A stretch of DNA of 34,954 bases from NCBI GenBank assembly GCA_949282255.1, contig CASDPA010000022.1, positions 1 through 34,954 of the forward strand. Direction: 5' to 3'. The translations under genes and the position numbers were made by a program. This document shows, in pieces, positions 23,634 to 31,059 of this stretch (the stretch's first letter is position 1; every line of letters begins with the position of its first letter). The notes under the pieces are model-generated. The model ran no database searches. It was not told the DNA's origin and worked only from the letters and a program-made list of their open reading frames with translations. The stretch comes from an uncultured Spirochaetales bacterium (lineage in GTDB: Bacteria; Spirochaetota; Spirochaetia; Sphaerochaetales; Sphaerochaetaceae).

Positions 23634-26111
23634 ATGATAGAGAGCATAAAAGTCATCGGTGCGAAGGTCCATAATCTTAAGAATATCAATGTTGATATCC
23701 CCCTCAATAAGAAGGTCGCCATAGCCGGTGTATCCGGCTCCGGCAAATCCTCCCTTGCTTTGGGCATACTATATGCAGAAGGTTCCAGGCGATATCTTGA
23801 AAGCCTGTCAACATATACAAGAAGACGAATGACGCAGGCCGAGCGCGCCCTTGTGGATGATGTGCTTTATATTCCTGCCGCCCTGGCTCTGCGCCAAAGG
23901 CCGGGAGTGCCCGGCATCAGAAGCACCTTCGGCACCAGCAGCGAGCTTCTCAATTCCCTGCGCCTGATGTTCTCCCGCCTTGCATCCCACCGGTGTCCGA
24001 ATGGTCATTATTCGGCCCCGTCCATGAACGTGGCACTCGGAAAGGAATATGTCTGTCCCATATGCGGTGCGCATTTTTACGGCCCAAGCGCGGAGGATCT
24101 GGCTTTCAACAGCCTTGGCGCATGCAGAAAATGCGATGGGACCGGAATCATCAGGACCGTGGACAGATCCACCCTCGTTCCGGATTTGTCGCTTTCAATA
24201 GAAAATGGAGCAGTGGCCCCTTGGAATTCGCTCATGTGGTCCTTGATGGTGGATGTATGCCGTGCGATGGGAGTGCGGACCGACATACCTTTCAAGGACC
24301 TCACCGACGAAGAGAAGGAGATTGTCTACGACGGGCCTGCTGTGAAAAAGCACATCCTTTACAAATCAAAAAAAGGTGATGACTTTGCCGAGCTGGATTT
24401 CACTTATTACAGCGCAGTCCGCACTGTGGAGAACGCCCTTTCAAAAGTGAAGGACGAGGCTGGGATGAAGAGGGTGGAGAAATTCCTCAAGCTGGACAGC
24501 TGTCCCGATTGCCATGGCGCCAGGCTTTCAGAGGAGGCGCGTGCGCCGAAAATCCTTGGCCTCAGCATTGCCGATGTGACTGCAATGACGCTTTCAGATG
24601 CAGCAGAATGGGTTTTTAAGGTTCCTCCATCGCTTCCTGAAGAGATGCGGTCAATGGCCGATAGCATAGTTGAATCCTTTCTTGATAATGCCCGCCGGCT
24701 TTTGGATCTCGGGCTTGGTTATATTTCTTTGGACAGGGCATCCAGCACCCTTTCCACAGGGGAAAGGCAGAGGGTGCAGCTTGCCCGTGCGGTGAGAAAC
24801 AGGACCACAGGGGTCCTTTATGTGTTGGATGAACCTTCTATCGGGCTTCATCCCGACAACATCGAAGGTCTGAAGGCTGTGATCGACGATCTGGTCAAGG
24901 ATGGCAATTCCGTCGTGCTTGTCGACCATGACATACAGCTGTTGAAAGCAGCAGACTGGATGATCGAGCTTGGACCGGAGGCGGGAGAAAAGGGCGGATA
25001 TGTCATAGCTGAAGGGAGCATGGGGGATATCATGAAAAACGGTAATTCCATGATCGCTCCTTTTTTCAGATATAAGGCTGGTTCTGCTGAAAGTGGGGAA
25101 TATGATGCTGTAAAACTTTTTTCCTTTGGGCGGATACACTTATCGACAGACTTTATCCATACTGTCAAACCTCTTGAGGTGGATTTCCCGAAGGGTCGCC
25201 TTTCAGTCATAACCGGGGTATCGGGAAGCGGAAAGACCACTATGATACTTGAAAGCCTTGTTCCTGCTTTGGAGGCTTTGATAAAAGGCGGAAGGCTCCC
25301 TGGACATGTAAAGGCTGTGGAAGCGGATGGGATCAGGCATGTGAAGCTCATTGATGCGACCCCAATAGGAATCAACATCCGTTCGACGGTTGCAACCTAT
25401 GCCAATGTGCATGATGAGCTTAGGAAGATTTTTGCAAGGCTTGGCTCCTCAAAGGAGAAGGGATATAAAGCAGGTGATTTTTCCTACAACACCGGAAAGC
25501 TCCGCTGCCCCGTATGTGATGGCACCGGCTCAGTGAGCCTCGATGTGCAATTCCTTCCGGATGTGGACGTTCCATGCCCGGAATGCGGGGGCTCGCGCTA
25601 CAGCAAGGATATTGAAAAGATCAAGTATGTCAACAGCAGGGGTGAAGAGTATTCCTTGAACGAGCTTATGGCGATGGATGTGAACGGTGCATTGGCGGCG
25701 ATTACAGGCCATAAGCTCATTACGGAACGCCTAAATACGCTCCGCGAGCTTGGACTTGGATATCTTACCCTTGGCGAGGAGACCCCGGGGCTTTCGGGAG
25801 GGGAGGCACAGAGGCTCAAGCTTGCAAGCGAGATGGGGCGCCGTCAGGACGATTCTGTTTTTATCTTCGATGAACCCACGATAGGGCTGCATCCTCTTGA
25901 TGTCCAGATCCTGATGAATGTTTTTAAAAGCCTCATAGACAGCGGGGCGACAGTGATTGTCATAGAACATGATCTTGATGTCATAAGGAAGGCCGATTAC
26001 ATAATCGACATGGGTCCCAAAGGAGGACAGGAAGGGGGATGCATCGTCGCATCCGGTCCTCCCCCGGTGATAAGGGCCTGCAGCAGGTCGATCACTGGAA
26101 AATATATCTGA
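23634..26111 (+). CDS. UvrA2-type ABC ATPase (excinuclease subunit A paralogue)
   Basis: An 825-residue twin-ABC protein, about 115 residues shorter than housekeeping UvrA. Walker A1 GVSGSGKSS (32-40) and A2 GVSGSGKTT (528-536) are intact. Signature 1 is [12 protein letters not shown] (373-384, Thr replacing the usual Gly) and signature 2 is [12 protein letters not shown] (from 720). Zinc-finger pairs [18 protein letters not shown] and [14 protein letters not shown] are present. Between the first Walker A region and the first zinc cluster the UvrB-binding domain is missing. This is the UvrA2/DrrC-like class, tied in other bacteria to DNA damage or drug tolerance rather than to standard UvrABC repair. 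The gene stands alone. Confidence 0.9.
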   Translation: MIESIKVIGAKVHNLKNINVDIPLNKKVAIAGVSGSGKSSLALGILYAEGSRRYLESLSTYTRRRMTQAERALVDDVLYIPAALALRQRPGVPGIRSTFGTSSELLNSLRLMFSRLASHRCPNGHYSAPSMNVALGKEYVCPICGAHFYGPSAEDLAFNSLGACRKCDGTGIIRTVDRSTLVPDLSLSIENGAVAPWNSLMWSLMVDVCRAMGVRTDIPFKDLTDEEKEIVYDGPAVKKHILYKSKKGDDFAELDFTYYSAVRTVENALSKVKDEAGMKRVEKFLKLDSCPDCHGARLSEEARAPKILGLSIADVTAMTLSDAAEWVFKVPPSLPEEMRSMADSIVESFLDNARRLLDLGLGYISLDRASSTLSTGERQRVQLARAVRNRTTGVLYVLDEPSIGLHPDNIEGLKAVIDDLVKDGNSVVLVDHDIQLLKAADWMIELGPEAGEKGGYVIAEGSMGDIMKNGNSMIAPFFRYKAGSAESGEYDAVKLFSFGRIHLSTDFIHTVKPLEVDFPKGRLSVITGVSGSGKTTMILESLVPALEALIKGGRLPGHVKAVEADGIRHVKLIDATPIGINIRSTVATYANVHDELRKIFARLGSSKEKGYKAGDFSYNTGKLRCPVCDGTGSVSLDVQFLPDVDVPCPECGGSRYSKDIEKIKYVNSRGEEYSLNELMAMDVNGALAAITGHKLITERLNTLRELGLGYLTLGEETPGLSGGEAQRLKLASEMGRRQDDSVFIFDEPTIGLHPLDVQILMNVFKSLIDSGATVIVIEHDLDVIRKADYIIDMGPKGGQEGGCIVASGPPPVIRACSRSITGKYI

Positions 26112-26140
26112 ATGAAAAAGGCCCACCCGGAGGTGGGTCC
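26110..26140 (-). terminator. terminator of the gntR-kduI-kduD operon
   Basis: GGCCCACC / GGTGGGTC (26120-26127 and 26132-26139, one G-T pair) with a CGGA loop; on the minus strand it is followed by CTTTTTC. No T run exists on the plus strand for the convergent UvrA2 gene. Confidence 0.75.
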
Positions 26141-26158
26141 CGTTCTGAAATTCAGGCG

Positions 26159-26944
26159 TTACTGGGGCTGCTTGCCGATGTATGCAAGGATTCCGCCGTC
26201 GACGTAAAGCACATGGCCGTTGACGAAGTTGGATGCATCGCTTGCAAGGAACACGGCCGGTCCCTGGAGATCTTCCGTCTTGCCCCAGCGGTTTGCAGGG
26301 GTTTTTGCGAGGATGAACTCGTTGAAGGGGTGTCCCGGTGTTCTTAAAGGAGCGGTCTGCGGAGTCTCGATGTATCCAGGTCCGATGCCGTTGCACTGGA
26401 TGTTGTATGCTCCGTATTCGCTGGCGATGTTTCTGGTGAGCATCTTTAATCCGCCCTTTGCAGCTGCATAGGCGCTTACTGTCTCTCTTCCAAGCTCGCT
26501 CATCATCGAACAGATGTTGATGATCTTTCCGTGGCCTTTTTCGATCATGTATGGGATTACCGCCTTGGAAACGATGAATGGTGCGTTGAGGTCGACGTCG
26601 ATGACCTTCCTGAAGTCGGAAGCGCTCATCTCGAGCATCGGGATCCTCTTGATGATGCCTGCATTGTTTACAAGGATGTCGATTGAGCCGAACTCATCGA
26701 CGATCTTCTTGGCCGTCTCAGCAACTGCAGTCTCGTCGGTTACGTCGCAGACGTATCCTGCCGCATCGATTCCGGCTTCCTTGTAAGAGGCAAGCCCCTT
26801 GTTAACAAATTCCTGGTTGATGTCGTTGAACACCACCTTGGCTCCTGCTTCGTGGAACGCCGATGCGATTGCAAAGCCGATTCCATAGGAAGCTCCGGTT
26901 ACCCATGCCACTTTCCCTTTAAGGGAGAAATCACTCATTTTCAT
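26159..26944 (-). CDS. kduD: KduD/gluconate 5-dehydrogenase-type short-chain dehydrogenase
   Basis: A 261-residue classical SDR: TGASYGIG cofactor motif at 16-23, NNAG at 93-96, catalytic S146, Y159 and K163 (YAAAK). In the kdu pathway this enzyme interconverts 2-dehydro-3-deoxy-D-gluconate and 2,5-diketo-3-deoxygluconate with NAD(H); related IdnO enzymes act on 5-ketogluconate. Placement 18 bp after kduI supports KduD. AGGAG lies 9 nt before the first ATG; a second in-frame ATG two codons later is possible. Confidence 0.88.
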   Translation of the reverse strand: MKMSDFSLKGKVAWVTGASYGIGFAIASAFHEAGAKVVFNDINQEFVNKGLASYKEAGIDAAGYVCDVTDETAVAETAKKIVDEFGSIDILVNNAGIIKRIPMLEMSASDFRKVIDVDLNAPFIVSKAVIPYMIEKGHGKIINICSMMSELGRETVSAYAAAKGGLKMLTRNIASEYGAYNIQCNGIGPGYIETPQTAPLRTPGHPFNEFILAKTPANRWGKTEDLQGPAVFLASDASNFVNGHVLYVDGGILAYIGKQPQ

Positions 26945-26962
26945 AATTTCGTTCTCCTATTG

Positions 26963-27805
26963 TTATCTCAAATCTTTTGTTTCAATCCAATCCTGGTCGT
27001 CATAAGCCCTGTTCTCGCCGCACATAGACCAGATGAAGGTGTAGTTGCTGGTGCCGCATCCGGAGTGGATCGACCAGCTCGGATTGATCACAGCCTCGTC
27101 GTTGTGCATGATTATGTGCTTCGTCTCAGAAGGCTCGCCCATGAAATGGAACACCACATCGTTTTCCTTTATGTCGAAGTAGAAGTAGACCTCCATCCTT
27201 CTTTCGTGGGTGTGCACAGGCATTGTGTTCCATACCGATCCCTCTTCAAGGTGTGTCAGTCCCATAGAAAGCTGGCAGGTTTCGAGTACATCAGGATGGA
27301 TGTACTGGTTGATGGTCCTCTCGTTGCTTGTGCTCTGCGAGCCGAGGTGCTTGTGGATCGCTTTCTCGTATGGAATGTGCACAAGTGGACAGGCCTTGTG
27401 GGCAGGGGTGGTGCAGATGTAGAACTTTGCCGGTTTTTCCTTGTCGTTTGATCCGAAGACAACCTCTTTGGTGCCCATCGGGATGTAAAGGCAGTCGTAA
27501 TTGTTCATTTTGAACTGCTTGCCGTCGGCCTTGATGTATCCGTCTCCGCCGATATTGATTACTCCCATCTCCCTTCTTTCAAGAAGATAGTGTGCTCCGA
27601 AGTTTTTCCAGCAGTCGATGTTCTTGTCTGCCTTGAGCTCGCCTGAGACCGGCATGGCTCCCATCACGACGATCCTGTCGACGTGGGAATATACTGCGGA
27701 AACATCATCGGCCTTGAAGATGTCCTTGATCAAAAACTCATCCCTGAGTTCATCCGTTGTCATTCTCTTGAATGGTTCTTTTCCTGTTGAATAGCGGATA
27801 TCCAT
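26963..27805 (-). CDS. kduI: 5-dehydro-4-deoxy-D-glucuronate isomerase (KduI)
   Basis: A 280-residue cupin isomerase, the usual family length when started at the ATG at 27805 (AAAGGAG upstream); an in-frame extension into gntR is rejected. The zinc ligands fit H198 and H200 in VHTHERRMEVYF, E205 and H247 in SIHSGCGT. It converts the unsaturated-uronate product 5-keto-4-deoxyuronate to 2,5-diketo-3-deoxygluconate, the substrate of KduD. Pathway input is pectin, alginate-like or glycosaminoglycan disaccharides. Confidence 0.95.
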   Translation of the reverse strand: MDIRYSTGKEPFKRMTTDELRDEFLIKDIFKADDVSAVYSHVDRIVVMGAMPVSGELKADKNIDCWKNFGAHYLLERREMGVINIGGDGYIKADGKQFKMNNYDCLYIPMGTKEVVFGSNDKEKPAKFYICTTPAHKACPLVHIPYEKAIHKHLGSQSTSNERTINQYIHPDVLETCQLSMGLTHLEEGSVWNTMPVHTHERRMEVYFYFDIKENDVVFHFMGEPSETKHIIMHNDEAVINPSWSIHSGCGTSNYTFIWSMCGENRAYDDQDWIETKDLR

Positions 27806-27821
27806 GGTTTTCTCCTTTCTA

Positions 27822-28496
27822 TTATTCCTTATTGTAATTTTTGAAATATCCGGAGTAACATCCGTTGCTCCTTTCCCTGATGCGTCTGATGCCGCCCTCC
27901 AGATGGACTGTGATGATCCCCTCGGCATCCTTCTCGTCCCTCTGCCTTATCATTGCAAGCATTTTCTTATGCTCGTCGACTATCGAGATGAAGTCCTTTA
28001 CTTCCACTATGTCCAGCATCCTCAGCCTGGTGTAGTGCACGTTGTTCTGCAGCATGGACCAGATATAGGCATTGTCCGTCTTGGAAAAGAAATAGCTGTG
28101 GAAGGCGGTATCGAGCGCGTAGAATGCAGGCGCCTCAAAATTCGAGGACAGCAATATCTCCTGCTTCCTTATTATATGCTCGAGATCCTCTATCATGAAT
28201 GCGTCAGCCTGCTTCATCAGCGCTTTAAGGATTTTCGCCTCCACAACCGATCGGAGGAAAATCATCTGCTTAGCGATGCTGAAGTCGATCAGCGACACCT
28301 TCGTATACTGGTATGGGGCGATATCCACCAAGCCCGCATCGCTTAAACGCTGTATTGCCGTACGCACCGGTGTGCGGCTGGAAGAAAACCTTTCGCATAT
28401 TATGTTTTCAGCCATGTCATCCCCAGGTTTGAGCACGAGGGACAGTATCTCATCCCTCAGGGTATCGTAGATGTAGCTTGTCATGTCTTTGAGCAT
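27822..28496 (-). CDS. GntR-family regulator (FCD subfamily)
   Basis: A 224-residue repressor-type protein. The N-terminal winged helix (about 1-70) shows YDTLRDEILSLVLKPGDDMAE and SSSRTPVRTAIQRLSDAGLV; the C-terminal FCD ligand domain (about 75-215) has D..FH at DTAFHSYFF and a later DEHKKML, where metal and ligand residues sit in this family. It lies 16 bp upstream of kduI in the same direction and probably controls its own operon through the GTATAC palindromes at 28551-28581, released by a uronate intermediate. An internal ATG at 28484 is an alternative start. Confidence 0.88.
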   Translation of the reverse strand: MLKDMTSYIYDTLRDEILSLVLKPGDDMAENIICERFSSSRTPVRTAIQRLSDAGLVDIAPYQYTKVSLIDFSIAKQMIFLRSVVEAKILKALMKQADAFMIEDLEHIIRKQEILLSSNFEAPAFYALDTAFHSYFFSKTDNAYIWSMLQNNVHYTRLRMLDIVEVKDFISIVDEHKKMLAMIRQRDEKDAEGIITVHLEGGIRRIRERSNGCYSGYFKNYNKE

Positions 28497-28550
28497 GTTT
28501 TCTTCCCTATGGCTATAGGATAAGGTGCATTTTCAGATTTGTAAAGGAAA

Positions 28551-28562
28551 ATTTTATACAAA
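28551..28562. promoter_or_regulatory. secondary GntR operator (imperfect)
   Basis: ATTTTATACAAA agrees with the perfect palindrome at 28570-28581 at 10 of 12 positions. Its centre is 19 bp away, about two helical turns, and it covers the -10 box. Confidence 0.5.
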
Positions 28563-28580
28563 TTTTAAGTTTGTATACAA
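28553..28580 (-). promoter_or_regulatory. promoter of the gntR-kduI-kduD operon
   Basis: On the minus strand TTGTAT (28575-28580) and TATAAA (28553-28558) are 16 bp apart. Each element lies inside one of the two palindromes, which suits autorepression. Confidence 0.55.
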
Positions 28581-28581
28581 A
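28570..28581. promoter_or_regulatory. primary GntR operator, perfect palindrome
   Basis: TTTGTATACAAA is a perfect 12-bp palindrome with the GTATAC core common for FadR/UxuR-type GntR regulators. It overlaps the -35 of the gntR promoter. Confidence 0.65.
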
Positions 28582-28646
28582 AAATAAAACTGATATCAAT
28601 TATCCTGTTAAATTGCGTATTTCATGAATAAATTTTTACTGTTCTA

Positions 28647-28675
28647 TTGACATAAGTTTTATTGTAGGGTATTTT
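28647..28675 (+). promoter_or_regulatory. tRNA promoter
   Basis: TTGACA (28647-28652) and TATTTT (28670-28675) are 17 bp apart, with the tRNA starting 15 bp further on. Confidence 0.65.
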
Positions 28676-28690
28676 AATTAGGCTAATCGA

Positions 28691-28763
28691 CGCAGGGTAG
28701 AGCAGTTGGCAGCTCGTCGGGCTCATAACCCGGAGGCCGTAGGTTCGAGTCCTACCCCTGCTA
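28691..28763 (+). tRNA. initiator tRNA-Met (CAT)
   Basis: A complete 73-nt cloverleaf. The acceptor CGCAGGG pairs with CCCTGCT except at the first position (C1 x U72), the mismatch that marks initiator tRNAs. The anticodon arm is GGG-CTCATAA-CCC with the three G-C pairs of tRNA-fMet. The T arm is GTAGG-TTCGAGT-CCTAC and the discriminator is A. CCA is not encoded (TCC follows). An ORF reading through it on the minus strand is an artefact. Confidence 0.95.
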
Positions 28764-28769
28764 TCCATG

Positions 28770-28803
28770 TAACTCCTGTATATGGCAGGAGTTATTTTTT
28801 TCG
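28770..28803 (+). terminator. tRNA terminator
   Basis: A 9-bp stem TAACTCCTG / CAGGAGTTA (28770-28778 and 28786-28794) with a 7-nt loop is followed by a run of seven T. Confidence 0.85.
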
Positions 28804-28828
28804 ATTCTTGCAGTGTTTTTTTGGAGTC

Positions 28829-28860
28829 TGACCAAAAGTTGACCAAAAGTTGACCAATTG
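28829..28860 (+). repeat. three 11-bp direct repeats beside the tRNA
   Basis: TGACCAAAAGT is repeated exactly at 28829-28839 and 28840-28850, with a third degenerate copy TGACCAATTG at 28851-28860. Short direct repeats just past a tRNA are typical of the arm-type sites of tyrosine integrases, so this may be one end of an integrated element or its scar. No integrase gene is in the window. Confidence 0.6.
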
Positions 28861-29168
28861 CATTTTTGTGTGAGGGTATTTGAGCACTGTCACACTTTGC
28901 GATTGTTCTTGAGAAAACAATGGCTTTTTGTCTCGGTGGTGGATACGTTTTTCCTATTAGGAGCCTGACAATGAGGTTCAGGGACATATAAAGCGATAAT
29001 AATAGGATAGAAGTGATTTTGCTTTAATTTGTTTTGTTTGAGAGCGGAAATGTTTTCCTTATAGGATAGTATTGCATGGGGAGCGGGAGTTTGAGTCGAT
29101 TGGAATCGCTTTATACGAAATTTTAGTTTTAGGAGCTTCTGTGCCTAACGTACTTTTTTCTATGTTTG
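28861..29168. other. AT-rich stretch without a recognisable gene
   Basis: No supported coding frame is seen in about 300 bases. An 11-bp exact inverted repeat (TATAAAGCGAT at 28987-28997, ATCGCTTTATA at 29105-29115) brackets 107 bp, and ATAGGATAG occurs twice between its arms. It could be a remnant of a small mobile sequence. Confidence 0.4.
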
Positions 29169-29197
29169 TTGACGATATCGGTCTTTGTTAATATACT
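29169..29197 (+). promoter_or_regulatory. strong promoter of a candidate small RNA
   Basis: TTGACG (29169-29174) and TATACT (29192-29197) are exactly 17 bp apart, each a 5/6 match to consensus. No coding start follows; the predicted transcript enters a highly structured stretch. Confidence 0.7.
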
Positions 29198-29203
29198 TTG
29201 ATT

Positions 29204-29318
29204 GTCGGAAGGTGGAATTCCTTCCGGCGGTAAGGACTTATCACCAGGGACAGCACACGTGACTGCAGACGTGGGAATTGGACCCACCTTCTGATCTCTC
29301 GCTCCTGTCCCTACTTTT
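29204..29318 (+). ncRNA. candidate structured small RNA of unknown class
   Basis: About 115 nt from the predicted start to a terminator-like end. Pairings seen: local hairpin CGGAAGG / CCTTCCG (29206-29212, 29220-29226); long-range CGGAAGGTGG / CCACCTTCTG (29206-29215, 29284-29293, one G-T); GTGGG / CCCAC (29271-29275, 29283-29287); outer AGGGACAG / CTGTCCCT (29246-29253, 29305-29312) followed by ACTTTTAT. The first two exclude each other, so the RNA could switch fold or form a pseudoknot. It does not show the SRP, tmRNA, RNase P or SAM signature sequences I know; a 6S-like RNA cannot be excluded. Confidence 0.5.
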
Positions 29319-29324
29319 ATGTCC

Positions 29325-29549
29325 TCAAAGCACCCTTTGTTCCCACCGTCGTAAATGCACGGGCATCAATGTTCCGGAAGGTATGCCTAGAACTCTGAGA
29401 ACGTATGGAATTTTCCCAATGAGGATAGGGGTATCGGTTTCTTTTTCAACATCTTTTTTTGTACAAAACCCGAGCTTATAAAAAAGTTTGGATAGTTTTT
29501 CTCCATATTGCTGTAATTCTTCAAGGTTTGGGTTGAACAATTTATCCAT
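29325..29549 (-). CDS. small hypothetical protein
   Basis: A possible 74-residue protein, not recognised. The N-terminal half (LEELQQYGEKLSKLFYKLG) would form an amphipathic helix; the C-terminal half is basic. AAGGAG lies about 11 nt before the ATG at 29549; an in-frame TTG at 29558 is too close to it. A gene-like fragment ends just upstream at 29555. It might be a real small gene of the accessory region or a remnant. Confidence 0.4.
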   Translation of the reverse strand: MDKLFNPNLEELQQYGEKLSKLFYKLGFCTKKDVEKETDTPILIGKIPYVLRVLGIPSGTLMPVHLRRWEQRVL

Positions 29550-29554
29550 ATTAT

Positions 29555-29728
29555 TCAAATCTCCTTAACTTCTGTAATTGTGAAATCGGAAATATCCAGC
29601 CCTGCAGGATTGTGTAAAGCCTGTTTTTTTTGTCTTGGATATATGCGGCACAGCGATGATGAGTGTCGGATTTTATCCTTTTCCCGTTTGGAAAAACCGT
29701 TTTTCGGAAGTATATCCGGTATGTTGTA
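29555..29728 (-). pseudogene. possible gene fragment without a start codon
   Basis: Between stops at 29729-29731 and 29555-29557 the minus strand has an open frame of 57 codons with no ATG, GTG or TTG start. Its end, HNPAGLDISDFTITEVKEI, has a protein-like composition and stops within the ribosome binding region of the next small ORF, as in an operon. It could be the tail of a decayed gene; it could also be chance. Confidence 0.25.
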
Positions 29729-29817
29729 TCAGACAGAGGCGATCAATGTTCTCTGTGTTGTCAATATGATGAAAAAGGTCGGAATTTCAGTTACACTTTT
29801 ACTGAAGCTCGGTGAAT

Positions 29818-30201
29818 ATGACGAAGAAGGAAAAGGTTCGGATAATCAAAAAGATCATTTGGGATTACAAAATACAGCCTGAGAAACTGCTTAAGAAACT
29901 GAGCGGGCCTGAATCGGATGAAAAGATCAGGCAATGGTTTTTTGTCAGGACTTTCGAATCTTTACCCTGGCAGAAAGTCGTTGGTTTCTGGGGAGTTGAT
30001 ACTTGCTTAAAAATGGATGAAAAACAGATACGTTCCAAAATAAGGCCGCAGCTGAGAGGTAAATATGACAGGATATACAAACTACTTCGAAGAGAACCTG
30101 TATCCCCTGCAGAATGGGATCTTGAAAGCTATCGACAAATCATCAAGCCCTTTCTATCTGACCGGTGGAACCGCTTTGAGCAGAGCGTATCTTCAACATA
30201 G
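29818..30201 (+). CDS. putative partner/antitoxin of the AbiEii-type protein
   Basis: A 127-residue charged protein beginning MTKKEKVRIIKKIIWDYKI; no domain is recognised with certainty. Short proteins with this kind of helical N-terminus (a KGP/SGP turn, then W/LLxRxxExxP) often precede AbiEii-like nucleotidyltransferases, so it is probably the antitoxin or partner. It does not resemble the winged-helix AbiEi. Its last 45 codons overlap the next gene by 137 bp in another frame, which is exceptional and could reflect loss of an original stop. Alternative start: GTG at 29812. Confidence 0.6.
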   Translation: MTKKEKVRIIKKIIWDYKIQPEKLLKKLSGPESDEKIRQWFFVRTFESLPWQKVVGFWGVDTCLKMDEKQIRSKIRPQLRGKYDRIYKLLRREPVSPAEWDLESYRQIIKPFLSDRWNRFEQSVSST

Positions 30202-30793
30202 ATATTGCGGGGATCTTGATCTGTTTGTAAACGATGATTCGGATTTTTCTTTCCATGTTTCCAAGGTATTGAATATTTTGCGTGATGTTGACGGAATAAA
30301 ACTGGATTCCGATCCCAGCCTCGTGTCCCATGGGTGTGTAAGGACGTATATATTGTCCGGACGGATCAGGATCAAGATCGATTTTGTCAATGACGATTCC
30401 GTACATTTCGGGGCTTTGCGCCGTGCCCCTTTTTTCAGCAGGATTGATTCTCTCCGGAATATTGCGGTAAACAAGTTGACTGCCTTGATAGGCAGAAGCG
30501 AAGTGAAAGATATAGCCGATTTATGGGCCGTCTCAAGAAATTGTTCGTTCAATTGGGGGGATATGATTTCTCATGCCTCGGAAAAAGAAGCATGCATCGA
30601 TGTCGATTACATTTGCGGGGTTTTGGAAAACCATTCGGAAAAAGAATTGGAAGAACTGCCCTGGAGGAACCGTTTGGACTTTTCGGAGGTAAGGAGAAAT
30701 CTTTCTGCCATGTGCGAGGATATGATAAGGCTGGGCGATAACAGTTTGGCCGCCGGGCGCCTGAAAAAAGGGGAGAGGGTTTTCAAGCTGTAA
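30065..30793 (+). CDS. AbiEii/AbiGii-type nucleotidyltransferase (toxin or defence protein)
   Basis: A 242-residue member of the DUF1814/AbiEii superfamily. The nucleotidyltransferase core is clear: FYLTGGTALSRAYLQHRY (G34-G35) followed by CGDLDLFV with D50 and D52 as metal ligands, then KIDFVND, the third-acid strand, and RIDSLRNIAVNKLTALIGR-type helix with the DIADLW motif. Such proteins are toxins of type IV toxin-antitoxin or abortive-infection systems that modify RNA or protein with nucleotides. GAGAGG precedes the ATG. Its position behind a tRNA agrees with an accessory defence module. Confidence 0.85.
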   Translation: MTGYTNYFEENLYPLQNGILKAIDKSSSPFYLTGGTALSRAYLQHRYCGDLDLFVNDDSDFSFHVSKVLNILRDVDGIKLDSDPSLVSHGCVRTYILSGRIRIKIDFVNDDSVHFGALRRAPFFSRIDSLRNIAVNKLTALIGRSEVKDIADLWAVSRNCSFNWGDMISHASEKEACIDVDYICGVLENHSEKELEELPWRNRLDFSEVRRNLSAMCEDMIRLGDNSLAAGRLKKGERVFKL

Positions 30794-30916
30794 GATAGGC
30801 ATCATTCCATCAGGATCCAAGAGCCCGTGACAAATAGGGTCAAGCCATGAAAGGGAAATCCAATCACACGGAATTATTGCCCCCTCTGCCTTTTCTGCAT
30901 CGCGTGCCGTACCGGG

Positions 30917-30944
30917 TTGCAAACGACAGTGGTTTTATGATAAT
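30917..30944 (+). promoter_or_regulatory. candidate upstream mgtE promoter
   Basis: TTGCAA (30917-30922) and GATAAT (30939-30944) are 16 bp apart; transcription from here would include the leader ORF. Confidence 0.45.
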
Positions 30945-30996
30945 TATTTAGCCGGTGCTTTTGTGCACTTTATTTTCAGACCTACAGGAGGATGAC

Positions 30997-31059
30997 GTGA
31001 CTTCAAGATTTATGAAAGCCGACGGAGACGATCCTTTAAGTAGGTTGTTTTCTTATTGA
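30997..31059 (+). CDS. possible 20-residue leader peptide upstream of mgtE
   Basis: A GTG-started frame of 20 codons with AGGAGG at 30986-30991, 5 nt before the start: the best ribosome site of the neighbourhood, whereas mgtE itself has none. The peptide contains KADGDDPLSRLF, an acidic/proline stretch. In E. coli the acidic, proline-rich MgtL leader of mgtA senses low magnesium by ribosome destabilisation; a like role is inferred, not shown. Its ribosome site pairs with its own codons at 31031-31035. A chance ORF is possible. Confidence 0.35.
   Translation: MTSRFMKADGDDPLSRLFSY

Noticed and set aside
26963-27928. N-terminal extension of KduI
   Set aside because: The extra 41 residues would overlap gntR; the ATG at 27805 has a ribosome site and gives the family length.
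28622-28987. 121-codon minus-strand ORF over the tRNA
   Set aside because: It reads antisense through the initiator tRNA (SRGRTRTYGLRVMSPTSCQLLYPAS in outline), a well-known annotation artefact, and crosses the tRNA promoter and terminator.
29204-29318. T-box or SAM riboswitch
   Set aside because: AAGGTGG and TTATCACC recall short pieces of these families, but the T-box core, the SAM core and a regulated downstream plus-strand gene are missing.
29580-29882. 100-codon plus-strand ORF before the AbiEii partner
   Set aside because: GTG start without a ribosome site, overlap with the better-supported gene at 29818, and no protein-like pattern.
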